Translations under genes and position numbers: made by a program
The notes under the pieces: generated by a model
What the model was told of the DNA's origin: nothing
The model's input: only the letters and a program-made list of their open reading frames with translations
Database searches by the model: none
Shown: positions 18,312-26,106 of the stretch, one piece after another
How positions within the stretch are numbered: position 1 is the first letter of the stretch
How the letters are laid out: the number at the start of each line of letters is the position of its first letter
From: Zhongshania marina
GTDB lineage: Bacteria > Pseudomonadota > Gammaproteobacteria > Pseudomonadales > Spongiibacteraceae
Direction of reading: 5' to 3'
NCBI RefSeq assembly: GCF_002915595.1
Contig: NZ_PQGG01000020.1
Location: forward strand, 1-44,335
DNA length: 44,335 bases

Positions 18312-19144
18312 GCGGAACCCTCGGCATAGATATTTTCGTAAACGTAATTCGTGGCCTCAATAAAGCCCGGCACACTGCCGCAGTCGAATCGTTTACCACG
18401 GAATTTATAGGCTAATACACAACCACTTTGCGCCTGCGTCATTAACGCATCGGTAAGCTGAACCTCGCCATTTTTACCCGGCGGTGTGTCGCGCAAAATA
18501 TCGAAAATATCAGGGGTTAAAATATAACGACCAATAACGGCCATATTGGTTGGCGCATCTTCCGATTTGGGCTTTTCAACCATCGAGCTTACGCGAAATA
18601 GTCCGTCACCCATTTCTTCACCGGCTATAACACCGTACTTTTCGATATCTTCCATTGGCACTTCTTGGATGGCGACTATGCTGCAACGAAACTGTTTATA
18701 CAGCTTAACCATTTGAGCCATAACACCTTCGTCATCGTGATTCAGACACAAATCATCAGACAAAATAACACCGAAAGCTTCATCGCCAATCAAACACTCG
18801 CCGGTTAAAATTGCATGCCCCAAGCCCTTCATCTGCCGCTGGCGGGTCATCATAAATGTACCCTTATCAAGCACATTGCGAATACCGTCTAAGTACCGCT
18901 CCTTACCAGTACCCGCAATCTGACTTTCCAATTCATAGCTAATATCAAAATGGTCGGCTATGGCACGCTTACCGCGGCCAGTTACCAATGCGATTTCTTT
19001 TAATCCCGCGTTTATCGCCTCTTCGACGCCGTACTGCACCAAGGGCTTGTTCACAATGGGCAACATTTCCTTCGGCATAGATTTGGTAGCGGGCAAAAAG
19101 CGTGTGCCGTAACCGGCAACTGGGAACAAACATTTTCTAATCAT
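18308..19144 (-). CDS. galU: UTP-glucose-1-phosphate uridylyltransferase
   Basis: GalU makes UDP-glucose from UTP and glucose 1-phosphate, supplying LPS core glucose and other glycans. The start is set at the ATG at 19144 ([18 protein letters not shown]), 278 residues, with AAGGA seven bases upstream; the frame extends to 19201 without conservation. The nucleotide loop [17 protein letters not shown], the VEEAINAG segment and [12 protein letters not shown] are family hallmarks. It is upstream of, and overlaps, cpsG. Confidence 0.96.
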   Translation of the reverse strand: MIRKCLFPVAGYGTRFLPATKSMPKEMLPIVNKPLVQYGVEEAINAGLKEIALVTGRGKRAIADHFDISYELESQIAGTGKERYLDGIRNVLDKGTFMMTRQRQMKGLGHAILTGECLIGDEAFGVILSDDLCLNHDDEGVMAQMVKLYKQFRCSIVAIQEVPMEDIEKYGVIAGEEMGDGLFRVSSMVEKPKSEDAPTNMAVIGRYILTPDIFDILRDTPPGKNGEVQLTDALMTQAQSGCVLAYKFRGKRFDCGSVPGFIEATNYVYENIYAEGSA

Positions 19145-19373
19145 GAGGTTTCCTTGTACTAATCCAGACAAAGGCCTAGCCCAGTCCAGCCAATAAGGCA
19201 AAGTGCCATCATTCTCCCTATAGCGTGCTTACTTAGCAAGAATAGCTCTTTTACTGTGACATCGTTACAAGAGGATGACAGCAATGTTCAGGCCAATGTT
19301 GACATTTTTATGTGCCATCCAAATCCTTCGTGCTAAGATGGCCGCAACATTTTCAAGCTGATAATTCTGTCTC

Positions 19374-19898
19374 ATGTCTTTAATTCATCAAAATAGCTTT
19401 ACCAAACAAGAACTCATCGACTGCGGTCACGGCAAGCTCTTTGGCCCCGGCAACCCTAAGCTCCCCGTAGACAATATGCTGATGGTAGACCGCATCACGC
19501 ATATCAGTACTGAGGGAGGCACTTACGAAAAAGGCGTGCTAGTCGCCGAATTAGACATCAATCCCGAGCTTTGGTTTTTCGATTGTCACTTTATCGGCGA
19601 CCCCGTTATGCCTGGCTGTCTCGGCCTTGATGCAATGTGGCAGTTAGTTGGCTTTTACCTTGGCTGGCGCGGTAATAGCGGCAAAGGCCGTGCGCTGGGC
19701 GCCGGAGAGGTCAAATTTACCGGTCAAATCCTACCTGATGCCAAGCTCGTCACCTACACCCTTAATTACAAGCGCCTTATTGAGCGCAAACTAGTGCTAG
19801 GCATTGCCGACGGCGAAGTGGCCGTGGACGGCAAAGTGATTTACACCGCAAAAGATCTGCGTGTCGGCTTATTTAAAGACGACGCCAGCTTCGAGTAA
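19374..19898 (+). CDS. fabA: 3-hydroxydecanoyl-ACP dehydratase/isomerase
   Basis: FabA dehydrates 3-hydroxydecanoyl-ACP and isomerises the product to the cis-3 enoyl form, the branch point to unsaturated fatty acids. It has 174 residues (E. coli 172). The hot-dog-fold active site shows [18 protein letters not shown] with His72, and Asp86 follows in GLDAMWQ. A TTGACA occurs at 19299 but no -10 hexamer lies at proper spacing, so the promoter is undetermined. It is followed 54 bases later by fabB; the pair is the standard anaerobic unsaturated fatty acid module of gammaproteobacteria. Confidence 0.97.
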   Translation: MSLIHQNSFTKQELIDCGHGKLFGPGNPKLPVDNMLMVDRITHISTEGGTYEKGVLVAELDINPELWFFDCHFIGDPVMPGCLGLDAMWQLVGFYLGWRGNSGKGRALGAGEVKFTGQILPDAKLVTYTLNYKRLIERKLVLGIADGEVAVDGKVIYTAKDLRVGLFKDDASFE

Positions 19899-19952
19899 TA
19901 TTTCACACTATACAATTTAATAAATTCATCACGATATATAACGAGGTATTCG

Positions 19953-21176
19953 ATGAAACGTGTTGTCGTAACCGGTATGGGGATTGTTTCCAGCATCGGC
20001 AATAATTTGGCCGAAGTTTTAAGCTCACTACAGGAAGGCAAATCGGGTATTGCGTTTAACGAGACCTATAAAGAAATGGGCTTCCGCAGCCATGTTTCTG
20101 GCTCAATCAAAAACCTTGACTTAAAAGAGCTGATTGATCGCAAGCAATTTCGCTTTATGGGCGACGCTGCAGCGTACGCATTCCTATCCATGCAGGAAGC
20201 AATTGCAGATTCAGGCTTATCTGAAGACCAAGTGAGTAACGTCCGCACCGGTATTATCGCCGGTTCTGGTGGCGCATCGTCCGCCAATCTAATTGACTCC
20301 GCTGACACGCTTCGCGAGCGTGGCGTTAAGCGTATTGGGCCCTATCGCGTCACCCAAACCATGGGTAGCACGGTATCTGCGTGCCTTGCGACACCCTTCA
20401 AAATCAAAGGCGTGAACTATTCCATCTCATCTGCCTGCGCTACCAGCGCACACTGCATAGGCAATGCAATGGAACTAATTCAGCTCGGCAAGCAAGACGT
20501 CATTTTTGCCGGTGGCGGCGAAGAAGAGCACTGGTCATTAAGCTGCTTATTTGACGCAATGGGAGCGCTATCTACAAAATATAATGACACCCCAGAAAGT
20601 GCCTCTCGCCCCTACGATGCAAACCGCGACGGCTTTGTTATCGCCGGTGGTGCCGGTATGGTTGTACTGGAAGAGCTCGAGCACGCTAAAGCGCGTGGCG
20701 CAAAAATTTACGGTGAGCTTGTTGGCTACGGCGCCACCTCAGACGGCTACGACATGGTCGCGCCAAGCGGCGAAGGTGCAGCACGCTGCATGCTGCAAGC
20801 GCTAGCGGGCGTAGACAGCGACGTCGATTACATTAACTCCCACGGCACCTCCACCCCCGCAGGTGATATGCAAGAATTGAAAGCCGTGAAGCAAGCATAT
20901 GAAGGCAAAAAGATCCCTGCTATTGGCTCAACCAAGTCTCTGGCCGGCCACTCGCTTGGCGCAACAGGCGTTCAAGAAGCGATCTTTTCATTATTAATGA
21001 TGGAGAATAACTTCATAGCTGCCTCTGCCAACATTGAAACCTTGGACGACGAAGCTGCTGGTGTTCCTATTGTGACGAGCAAACAAGAAAACGTTACCCT
21101 GAATACCATTATGTCTAATAGCTTTGGCTTTGGCGGCACCAACGCCAGCTTAGTATTTAAGCGCTACACAGCCTAA
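19953..21176 (+). CDS. fabB: 3-oxoacyl-ACP synthase I
   Basis: FabB elongates acyl-ACP by condensation with malonyl-ACP and is required to extend the cis-3-decenoyl product of FabA. It has 407 residues (E. coli 406). The Cys-His-His triad is Cys162 in [14 protein letters not shown], His297 in [11 protein letters not shown] and His333 in [14 protein letters not shown]. The C-terminal [14 protein letters not shown] is also typical. The start at 19953 has GAGG upstream. It is in an operon with fabA and ends in a long inverted repeat facing moeA. Confidence 0.97.
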   Translation: MKRVVVTGMGIVSSIGNNLAEVLSSLQEGKSGIAFNETYKEMGFRSHVSGSIKNLDLKELIDRKQFRFMGDAAAYAFLSMQEAIADSGLSEDQVSNVRTGIIAGSGGASSANLIDSADTLRERGVKRIGPYRVTQTMGSTVSACLATPFKIKGVNYSISSACATSAHCIGNAMELIQLGKQDVIFAGGGEEEHWSLSCLFDAMGALSTKYNDTPESASRPYDANRDGFVIAGGAGMVVLEELEHAKARGAKIYGELVGYGATSDGYDMVAPSGEGAARCMLQALAGVDSDVDYINSHGTSTPAGDMQELKAVKQAYEGKKIPAIGSTKSLAGHSLGATGVQEAIFSLLMMENNFIAASANIETLDDEAAGVPIVTSKQENVTLNTIMSNSFGFGGTNASLVFKRYTA

Positions 21177-21182
21177 ATACCC

Positions 21183-21215
21183 TGCGTTTGCAGTGAAGAA
21201 CTCGCTGCAAACGCA
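21183..21215. terminator. 14-bp hairpin between convergent fabB and moeA
   Basis: TGCGTTTGCAG (21183-21193) is the exact reverse complement of CTGCAAACGCA (21205-21215), and three further pairs (one G-U) leave a five-base AGAAC loop. No U tract follows on either strand, so it may end both transcripts only inefficiently or act as a 3'-end stabiliser. Confidence 0.6.
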
Positions 21216-21223
21216 ATCAATTC

Positions 21224-22423
21224 CTAGCTCAAATCCTGCAAAAAGATTATCTCAACACTGTCCCCACGCTGCACCGTCACGCCAACGGGTATCACCGCCA
21301 AAGCATTACACCAAGACACCGACGTTAGAGCACCAGAGCTCTGCTGCGGATGAATATCCACCTCCAAGCCTGTCGCAGACGGTGTTACCCTCGCCCGCAA
21401 ATACTCCTGACGGCTTCCCGCCTTGGGCCACTCAAAATTAGCCACCGCAGGCCACTGCGGCGCTAAAGGCTCAACCACCCCCTGCATGGCCAGCAAATAA
21501 GGCCGAACCAGCAATCCGAAAGTGACAAAGCTCGACACCGGATTGCCGGGCAAGCCAAAAAACGGCACTTTACTCAGCTTACCGTAGGCTAGGGGCTTGC
21601 CAGGCTTTATGGCCAACTTCCACAACTGCAACTCACCCAAGGCCTCAACCTGCGCCTTCACGTGATCCTCCTCGCCAACGGACACCCCGCCGCTGCTGAC
21701 AACCACATCTGCCTGATCGCGCGCCCGCTCAAGCGCTGTCTTTGTCGCCTGCGGGTCATCAGCAATAATCCCAAGGTCGAGCACCTCACAACCCAAGGAA
21801 CGAATCATCGCCGCCAACATGGGGCGATTCGAGTTGTAAATCTGCCCTTGGCCAAGCTTCTCACCTGGCTCGCGCAATTCATCGCCCGTCGACATTAAAG
21901 CCACTTTAATGACCTTAGAAACGGCAACTTGCGAAATACCCAGAGACGCCAGCAAACCCAAATCAGCCGCCTGTAGCCTATGCCCCGCCGCCAACAATCG
22001 CTGTCCAGATGAGATATCTTGCCCCCGGGGGCGAATATGCTGGCCCTTGCTTGCAAGCACATTCACGGTAACGTTAGCGCCGCTAACTTCGCAGTCCTCC
22101 TGCGCAATCACCGTATCAGCGCCGCGGGGAATAAATGCCCCGGTAAAAATTCGCGCGGCGGTCGCCGGCTGCAAGGTGTCGCCAACAACACCTGCTGGAA
22201 TGCGCTGACTTATCGGTATTGGCTGCCCCTTTTGTAGATCGCGATAACGAATTGCATAGCCGTCCATTGCACTATTATCCGCCGCCGGCACATCAGCATT
22301 CGCGACGATATCTTCTGCCAATACAGCGCCCAATGAATGCGCCAAATCTCGCAACTCGGAGCCCCATTTTGGCGCATCCGCCAACAAGTAGTGCAGAGCA
22401 TCCTCAACCGAACGCAAAGCCAC
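21224..22423 (-). CDS. moeA: molybdopterin molybdotransferase
   Basis: MoeA inserts molybdate into adenylylated molybdopterin, the last step of Mo-cofactor synthesis. It has 399 residues (E. coli 411). The N-terminal part has ADVPAADNSAMDGYA, and the central MoaB-like domain has VALMSTGDELREPG, GQIYNSNRPML and DVVVSSGGVSVGEEDHVK. The following FFGLPGNPVSSFVTF is also diagnostic, and the C-terminal beta domain completes the fold. The start is GTG at 22423, two bases after the moaB stop. It probably is co-transcribed with moaB and the RmlD-like gene. Confidence 0.95.
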   Translation of the reverse strand: MALRSVEDALHYLLADAPKWGSELRDLAHSLGAVLAEDIVANADVPAADNSAMDGYAIRYRDLQKGQPIPISQRIPAGVVGDTLQPATAARIFTGAFIPRGADTVIAQEDCEVSGANVTVNVLASKGQHIRPRGQDISSGQRLLAAGHRLQAADLGLLASLGISQVAVSKVIKVALMSTGDELREPGEKLGQGQIYNSNRPMLAAMIRSLGCEVLDLGIIADDPQATKTALERARDQADVVVSSGGVSVGEEDHVKAQVEALGELQLWKLAIKPGKPLAYGKLSKVPFFGLPGNPVSSFVTFGLLVRPYLLAMQGVVEPLAPQWPAVANFEWPKAGSRQEYLRARVTPSATGLEVDIHPQQSSGALTSVSWCNALAVIPVGVTVQRGDSVEIIFLQDLS

Positions 22424-22425
22424 CC

Positions 22426-22953
22426 TTAACCCCCTAGGTTCTGGCGAGTTTTTAGCACACCAACAAAATTACAAGGCCGATGCCGGCTATCAAGTTGCTC
22501 CTTTATGATGCCATCCCAAGCGGTCTTACAGGCCCCAGTGGACCCTGGCACACAGAAAATCACCGTATTATTTGCCAGACCGGCCAAAGCGCGAGACTGG
22601 ATCGTTGATGAACCAATCTCCTGCAAGGACACAGCGCGGAACACTTCGCCAAAGCCATCAATTTGCTTATCGAATAACACTGACACCGCCTCAGGGGTCG
22701 AATCCCGCCCAGAAAACCCCGTTCCGCCGGTCACTACGACAGCCTGAATGCCTTCACGGTAAATCCACTCAGACATCACCGCACGAATTTGGTAAATATC
22801 GTCCTTCACTATTTGTTTATCGACAAGCTGATGACCTGCCGCTTTCAGCGCTTCAAGCAAAAACTGGCCCGAGGTATCGTTACTCTCATCCCGTGTATCC
22901 GATACCGTTAATACCGCAACACCCAGCGGGACAAAAACGCTCTCACTACTCAT
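22426..22953 (-). CDS. moaB: molybdenum cofactor biosynthesis protein B
   Basis: MoaB belongs to the MogA/MoaB molybdopterin-adenylylating family. It has 175 residues. VAVLTVSDTRDESNDTSG, VVVTGGTGFSGRDSTPEAV and NTVIFCVPGSTGACKTAW are the conserved substrate-binding loops. In organisms lacking mogA it can adenylate molybdopterin; whether mogA exists elsewhere in this genome is unknown. The start ATG at 22953 shares four bases (ATGA) with the stop of the upstream RmlD-like gene. Confidence 0.95.
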   Translation of the reverse strand: MSSESVFVPLGVAVLTVSDTRDESNDTSGQFLLEALKAAGHQLVDKQIVKDDIYQIRAVMSEWIYREGIQAVVVTGGTGFSGRDSTPEAVSVLFDKQIDGFGEVFRAVSLQEIGSSTIQSRALAGLANNTVIFCVPGSTGACKTAWDGIIKEQLDSRHRPCNFVGVLKTRQNLGG

Positions 22954-23819
22954 TTACTCACACCCTCGCAAATTGCCCGCACCATTCGCGGCAAGTACGC
23001 CCGCCACGGCAATTGTTTAATACCAAAATCCTGCAATAGTTGATCACAAGACAGCACCGGAACCTGAGGAACCCAAGTGATGCCCGTGTCTGCCGCAGCG
23101 ATATCTGCAACCGGCGCGACAAATTGCGATGCAAACGCGCAAACTACCTCGGCAAACTCATAGGCGCTCGCGGCACCGCTACTATTGTAATGATAAACCC
23201 CGCGACACGGCGCACCGCAGCTCAGCTGATCAAGCATCCCCGACACTACTCTCGCTAGGTCCGACACAGGAGTTGGGCAACCCATCAAAGAATCATTCAG
23301 GCTTAACACATTGCCGTCGCGCATGGCCGCGAGACAATCACCTAAAAAATTGCCCTCCTGCGCGGCAATTAATGGCCCAGTACGCAAAACCAAGCCCTGC
23401 CCTGCAACTCCGAGAACTAGACGCTCAAACTCTGCCAACTGTTTTCCAGCTAGGCTGGAAGCGACAGCATCCTCATCTTCTCTGCGCTCGTGATCTGAGC
23501 CCGCACTTGCATCAAATACGCGACCATCGCTAAGAAAGACATACGGCGCATCCATTTCGCGACAGGCCTGCAACAAACGCCTGCGCTCGACTAAAGACTG
23601 CTCGTGTAAGGCCGCGGTCACGCCGTCACTAGATTGAAAACAAACTAGCGGATCGCCATCGACCACAATCGCATTACGCAGCAACTTGGTATCGAAGTTG
23701 GGTAAATCTTCGCTTGATAAAATCACCAAGGGCCGCTCTCGCAAATTTAATTGATTGCGGATTGAGTCACTCAACGCGCTGGAGCGAGAAATTAAAACTA
23801 CATTCACAGAAACATTCAC
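22950..23819 (-). CDS. divergent RmlD-like NAD(P)-binding sugar reductase homologue
   Basis: This 289-residue protein is organised like dTDP-4-dehydrorhamnose reductase (RmlD). It has an N-terminal Rossmann-like segment, YVFLSDGRVFDAS in the place of the usual STDYVFDG strand, ERLVLGVAGQGLVLRTGPL matching the helix before the RTSW-like strand, and a C-terminal half with TPVSDLARVV and GVYHYNSSGAASAYEFAEVV. The glycine motif at the N-terminus and the catalytic YxxxK are not recognisable, so reductase activity is doubtful. It starts with GTG (two candidates, 23819 and 23807, both without a clear ribosome site) and overlaps moaB by four bases. Its place in a Mo-cofactor operon is unexpected and its function is unknown. 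Confidence 0.65.
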   Translation of the reverse strand: MNVSVNVVLISRSSALSDSIRNQLNLRERPLVILSSEDLPNFDTKLLRNAIVVDGDPLVCFQSSDGVTAALHEQSLVERRRLLQACREMDAPYVFLSDGRVFDASAGSDHERREDEDAVASSLAGKQLAEFERLVLGVAGQGLVLRTGPLIAAQEGNFLGDCLAAMRDGNVLSLNDSLMGCPTPVSDLARVVSGMLDQLSCGAPCRGVYHYNSSGAASAYEFAEVVCAFASQFVAPVADIAAADTGITWVPQVPVLSCDQLLQDFGIKQLPWRAYLPRMVRAICEGVSK

Positions 23820-23953
23820 ACTTTATAAAGAAGGCTTGCAGCACAAAACATGATGCTACACACCTAGGAAAAATGAAGCAGACCGAAGGCCATCAACATT
23901 ACTCAAAGCCCACCGCATCCGCAAGGCATTCAGTGGCATGACGCAAACCCAAT

Positions 23954-23980
23954 AAAAAACGCCCTACTATTAATAGGGCG
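23954..23980 (-). terminator. terminator of ssb
   Basis: CGCCCTA (23960-23966) and TAGGGCG (23974-23980) form a perfect 7-bp stem with a seven-base loop; on the minus strand the hairpin runs into six U. It lies about 30 bases past the ssb stop. Confidence 0.88.
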
Positions 23981-24012
23981 CTTCGCATGTACATTTTACC
24001 TAATGATACTCC

Positions 24013-24519
24013 CTAGAACGGGATATCATCATCAAAATCATCAAAGCCACCCGCTGGCGGTGCGCTCTGCTGAGGCGCTTGATTCTGTTGAGGTTGAGAC
24101 TGCGGCTGTGGGGATGGTGCACGACGCGGTGCTGGTGCAGAGTAGCCGCCACTATCATAATTGTTATCGCCACCGGCACTGCCGCGACCGTCTAACATTT
24201 GCATTTCTGCGGCAACAATTTCGGTGGTGTACTGGTCAACACCGTCTTTATTTTGCCACTTACGCGTACGCAGCGACCCCTCCAAATAGACTTTAGAGCC
24301 TTTCTTTAAATACTCACCAGCAATTTCAGCTAGGCGATTAAAAAACACCACTCGGTGCCACTCAGTGCGCTCTTGCGGCTGACCGCTCTGTTTGTCTTTC
24401 CACGTTTCGCTGGTCGCAACGGTGATATTCGTCACCGCGCCACCCGATGGCATATAACGGGTTTCAGGATCCTGGCCTAAATTCCCAACCAGAATTACTT
24501 TATTCACTCCACGCGCCAT
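24013..24519 (-). CDS. ssb: single-stranded DNA-binding protein
   Basis: SSB coats single-stranded DNA in replication, recombination and repair. It has 168 residues: an OB fold in the first ~110 ([51 protein letters not shown]), then a Gly/Pro/Gln/Ser-rich flexible linker and the protein-interaction tip DFDDDDIPF-like ending (DDFDDDIPF). An almost perfect Shine-Dalgarno AGGAGG sits six bases before the ATG, consistent with abundant synthesis. No LexA box (CTGT-N8-ACAG) is seen upstream, unlike in E. coli. The gene order ssb, MFS transporter, uvrA matches Pseudomonas. Confidence 0.97.
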   Translation of the reverse strand: MARGVNKVILVGNLGQDPETRYMPSGGAVTNITVATSETWKDKQSGQPQERTEWHRVVFFNRLAEIAGEYLKKGSKVYLEGSLRTRKWQNKDGVDQYTTEIVAAEMQMLDGRGSAGGDNNYDSGGYSAPAPRRAPSPQPQSQPQQNQAPQQSAPPAGGFDDFDDDIPF

Positions 24520-24594
24520 GCGCCACCTCCTATTATTTCTATCACCGCGAACGGATACGTCGCAAAGGATTAACTATACCGGATTCCAACACTA

Positions 24595-25959
24595 TTAGCT
24601 GCTTAGCCTTATCCCATCAGGCAAGGTAGCGGGATCAAAGTTCGGACTCACTCGCAGATAGGCCAATTGCTCACTTTCTAATACCGTTATATCAAAAGTC
24701 CCGGGCAGCTCCAGCACCTCACGACGCAATCTCGCCGCATCCCACACACCAAACTGCCAACTCAACACCAAATTCTCTGATTTTGCCGGCACCGTCATGC
24801 CCCAAGCGACTAGCAACCAAATTCCCGCAAAAATCGCTGCGCCAACAAACAGAGCCGACACTCCCCAGCGACCGAACAAACCGCCACCTAGCGCTCCACC
24901 ACAAAACGCACCAAAAAACTGGAAGGTAGAATACACCCCCATCGCCGTCCCCTTCCCGCCTGGGTAAACCGTCTTACTTACCAGCGACGGCAAAGAGGCT
25001 TCCAACAAATTAAAGGCGACAAAAAATACCGTGATCATTAAGACCAAATACCAATAGTCTTGAGCAAACCACGTAGCGGCAAACAGCACCACGATTATTG
25101 CGCTGATAGCCGATAAAAATACCCGCTTCATACCATTGTATTTTTCAGCATAAATAATTAGCGGCACCATACCGATAAACGCCACCAGCATTACCGGCAG
25201 ATACATTTTCCAGTGATCAGCACGCAGCAGCCCTTGATCTTCCAACAAGCTTGGCACCGCAACAAATATTGCCATCAGCACTGCGTGCAAGGAAAAAATA
25301 CCAAGATTCAAGCGCATTAAATTGCTGTCTCGCAAGCAGCGCCCCAGCAAGCCCTGCAGCGACTGATTATTTGCGTCAATACCGCCTATATCAGGCGTTG
25401 GCACCAACCACAAAGTAATAAACACTCCGATCACTGCCAGTAGCGAAGTCAGTAAAAAAAGCCCGGACACACCAACAGCCGCAGCTACCAGCGGGCCAAG
25501 CACCATCGCCACCGCAAACGACACACCGATACTCATACCAATCGCGGCCATCGCCTTAGTACGGTGCTGCTCTCGTGTTAAATCTGCTAACAGCGCGGTC
25601 AGTGTGCTCGCGATAGCACCCGTACCCTGTAACAAACGCCCGACAATGACGGCAATTATATTATCGGCACTCGCCGCAACTATCCCACCTGCCGCGAATA
25701 ATAATAAACCGGAAATAATAACCGGCTTGCGACCAATCCGATCCGATAGCATCCCCAGCGGAACCTGCAAAGCAGCCTGCCCCAAACCGTAAATACCCAA
25801 GGCAAGCCCCACCAGCATTGGCGTACTGTGGTTATATTCACCCGCGTACAAGCTTAATACCGGCAGCAACATAAATAAGCCGAGCATACGAAACGCGTAC
25901 AATGTCGCCAGTGAAGCGACGGATCGACGCTCGGCTGCGCTCATCGTGTGATGATTCAA
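24595..25959 (-). CDS. MFS transporter, YajR-like with C-terminal cytosolic domain
   Basis: This 454-residue protein has twelve predicted hydrophobic helices and the MFS motif A loop GMLSDRIGRKP between helices 2 and 3. It ends in a cytosolic domain of about 65 residues (from about 390; FDITVLESEQLAYLRVSPNFD) that resembles the YAM domain of E. coli YajR. The N-terminal MSAAERRSVASLATLYAFRML also lines up with YajR. The substrate is unknown; a proton-driven drug or metabolite exporter is the family expectation. The 25959 start is TTG, with an ATG five codons in at 25944; YajR has the same five-residue lead, so the longer form was kept. It lies between ssb and uvrA as in Pseudomonas. Confidence 0.82.
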   Translation of the reverse strand: MNHHTMSAAERRSVASLATLYAFRMLGLFMLLPVLSLYAGEYNHSTPMLVGLALGIYGLGQAALQVPLGMLSDRIGRKPVIISGLLLFAAGGIVAASADNIIAVIVGRLLQGTGAIASTLTALLADLTREQHRTKAMAAIGMSIGVSFAVAMVLGPLVAAAVGVSGLFLLTSLLAVIGVFITLWLVPTPDIGGIDANNQSLQGLLGRCLRDSNLMRLNLGIFSLHAVLMAIFVAVPSLLEDQGLLRADHWKMYLPVMLVAFIGMVPLIIYAEKYNGMKRVFLSAISAIIVVLFAATWFAQDYWYLVLMITVFFVAFNLLEASLPSLVSKTVYPGGKGTAMGVYSTFQFFGAFCGGALGGGLFGRWGVSALFVGAAIFAGIWLLVAWGMTVPAKSENLVLSWQFGVWDAARLRREVLELPGTFDITVLESEQLAYLRVSPNFDPATLPDGIRLSS

Positions 25960-26049
25960 AGATGGGTACCTGAAACAAGAAGATATAGCGCTTGATTCTA
26001 ACAGCTAAACCCCACATGAAAAACCGCTAGGAGATTTCGCAAGCTTATT

Positions 26050-26079
26050 TTGCGCCGCCCTCCACCGCCACCGTATAAT
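26050..26079 (+). promoter_or_regulatory. promoter of uvrA
   Basis: TTGCGC at 26050-26055 and TATAAT at 26074-26079 are separated by 18 bases. The start near 26086 leaves a leader of about 20 bases before the uvrA ATG. No LexA operator overlaps it. Confidence 0.6.
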
Positions 26080-26106
26080 GTCTGGTTTACCACGCTGGGG
26101 AATACT

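Noticed and set aside
19299-19339. TTGACA with a downstream TAAGAT as a fabA promoter
   Set aside because: The two hexamers are 29 bases apart, too far for sigma-70; neither has a good partner at 16-18 bases.
25983-26003. Possible LexA half-site (ACAG) upstream of uvrA
   Set aside because: The position eight bases further out reads CGCT, not CTGT, so there is no two-fold operator.
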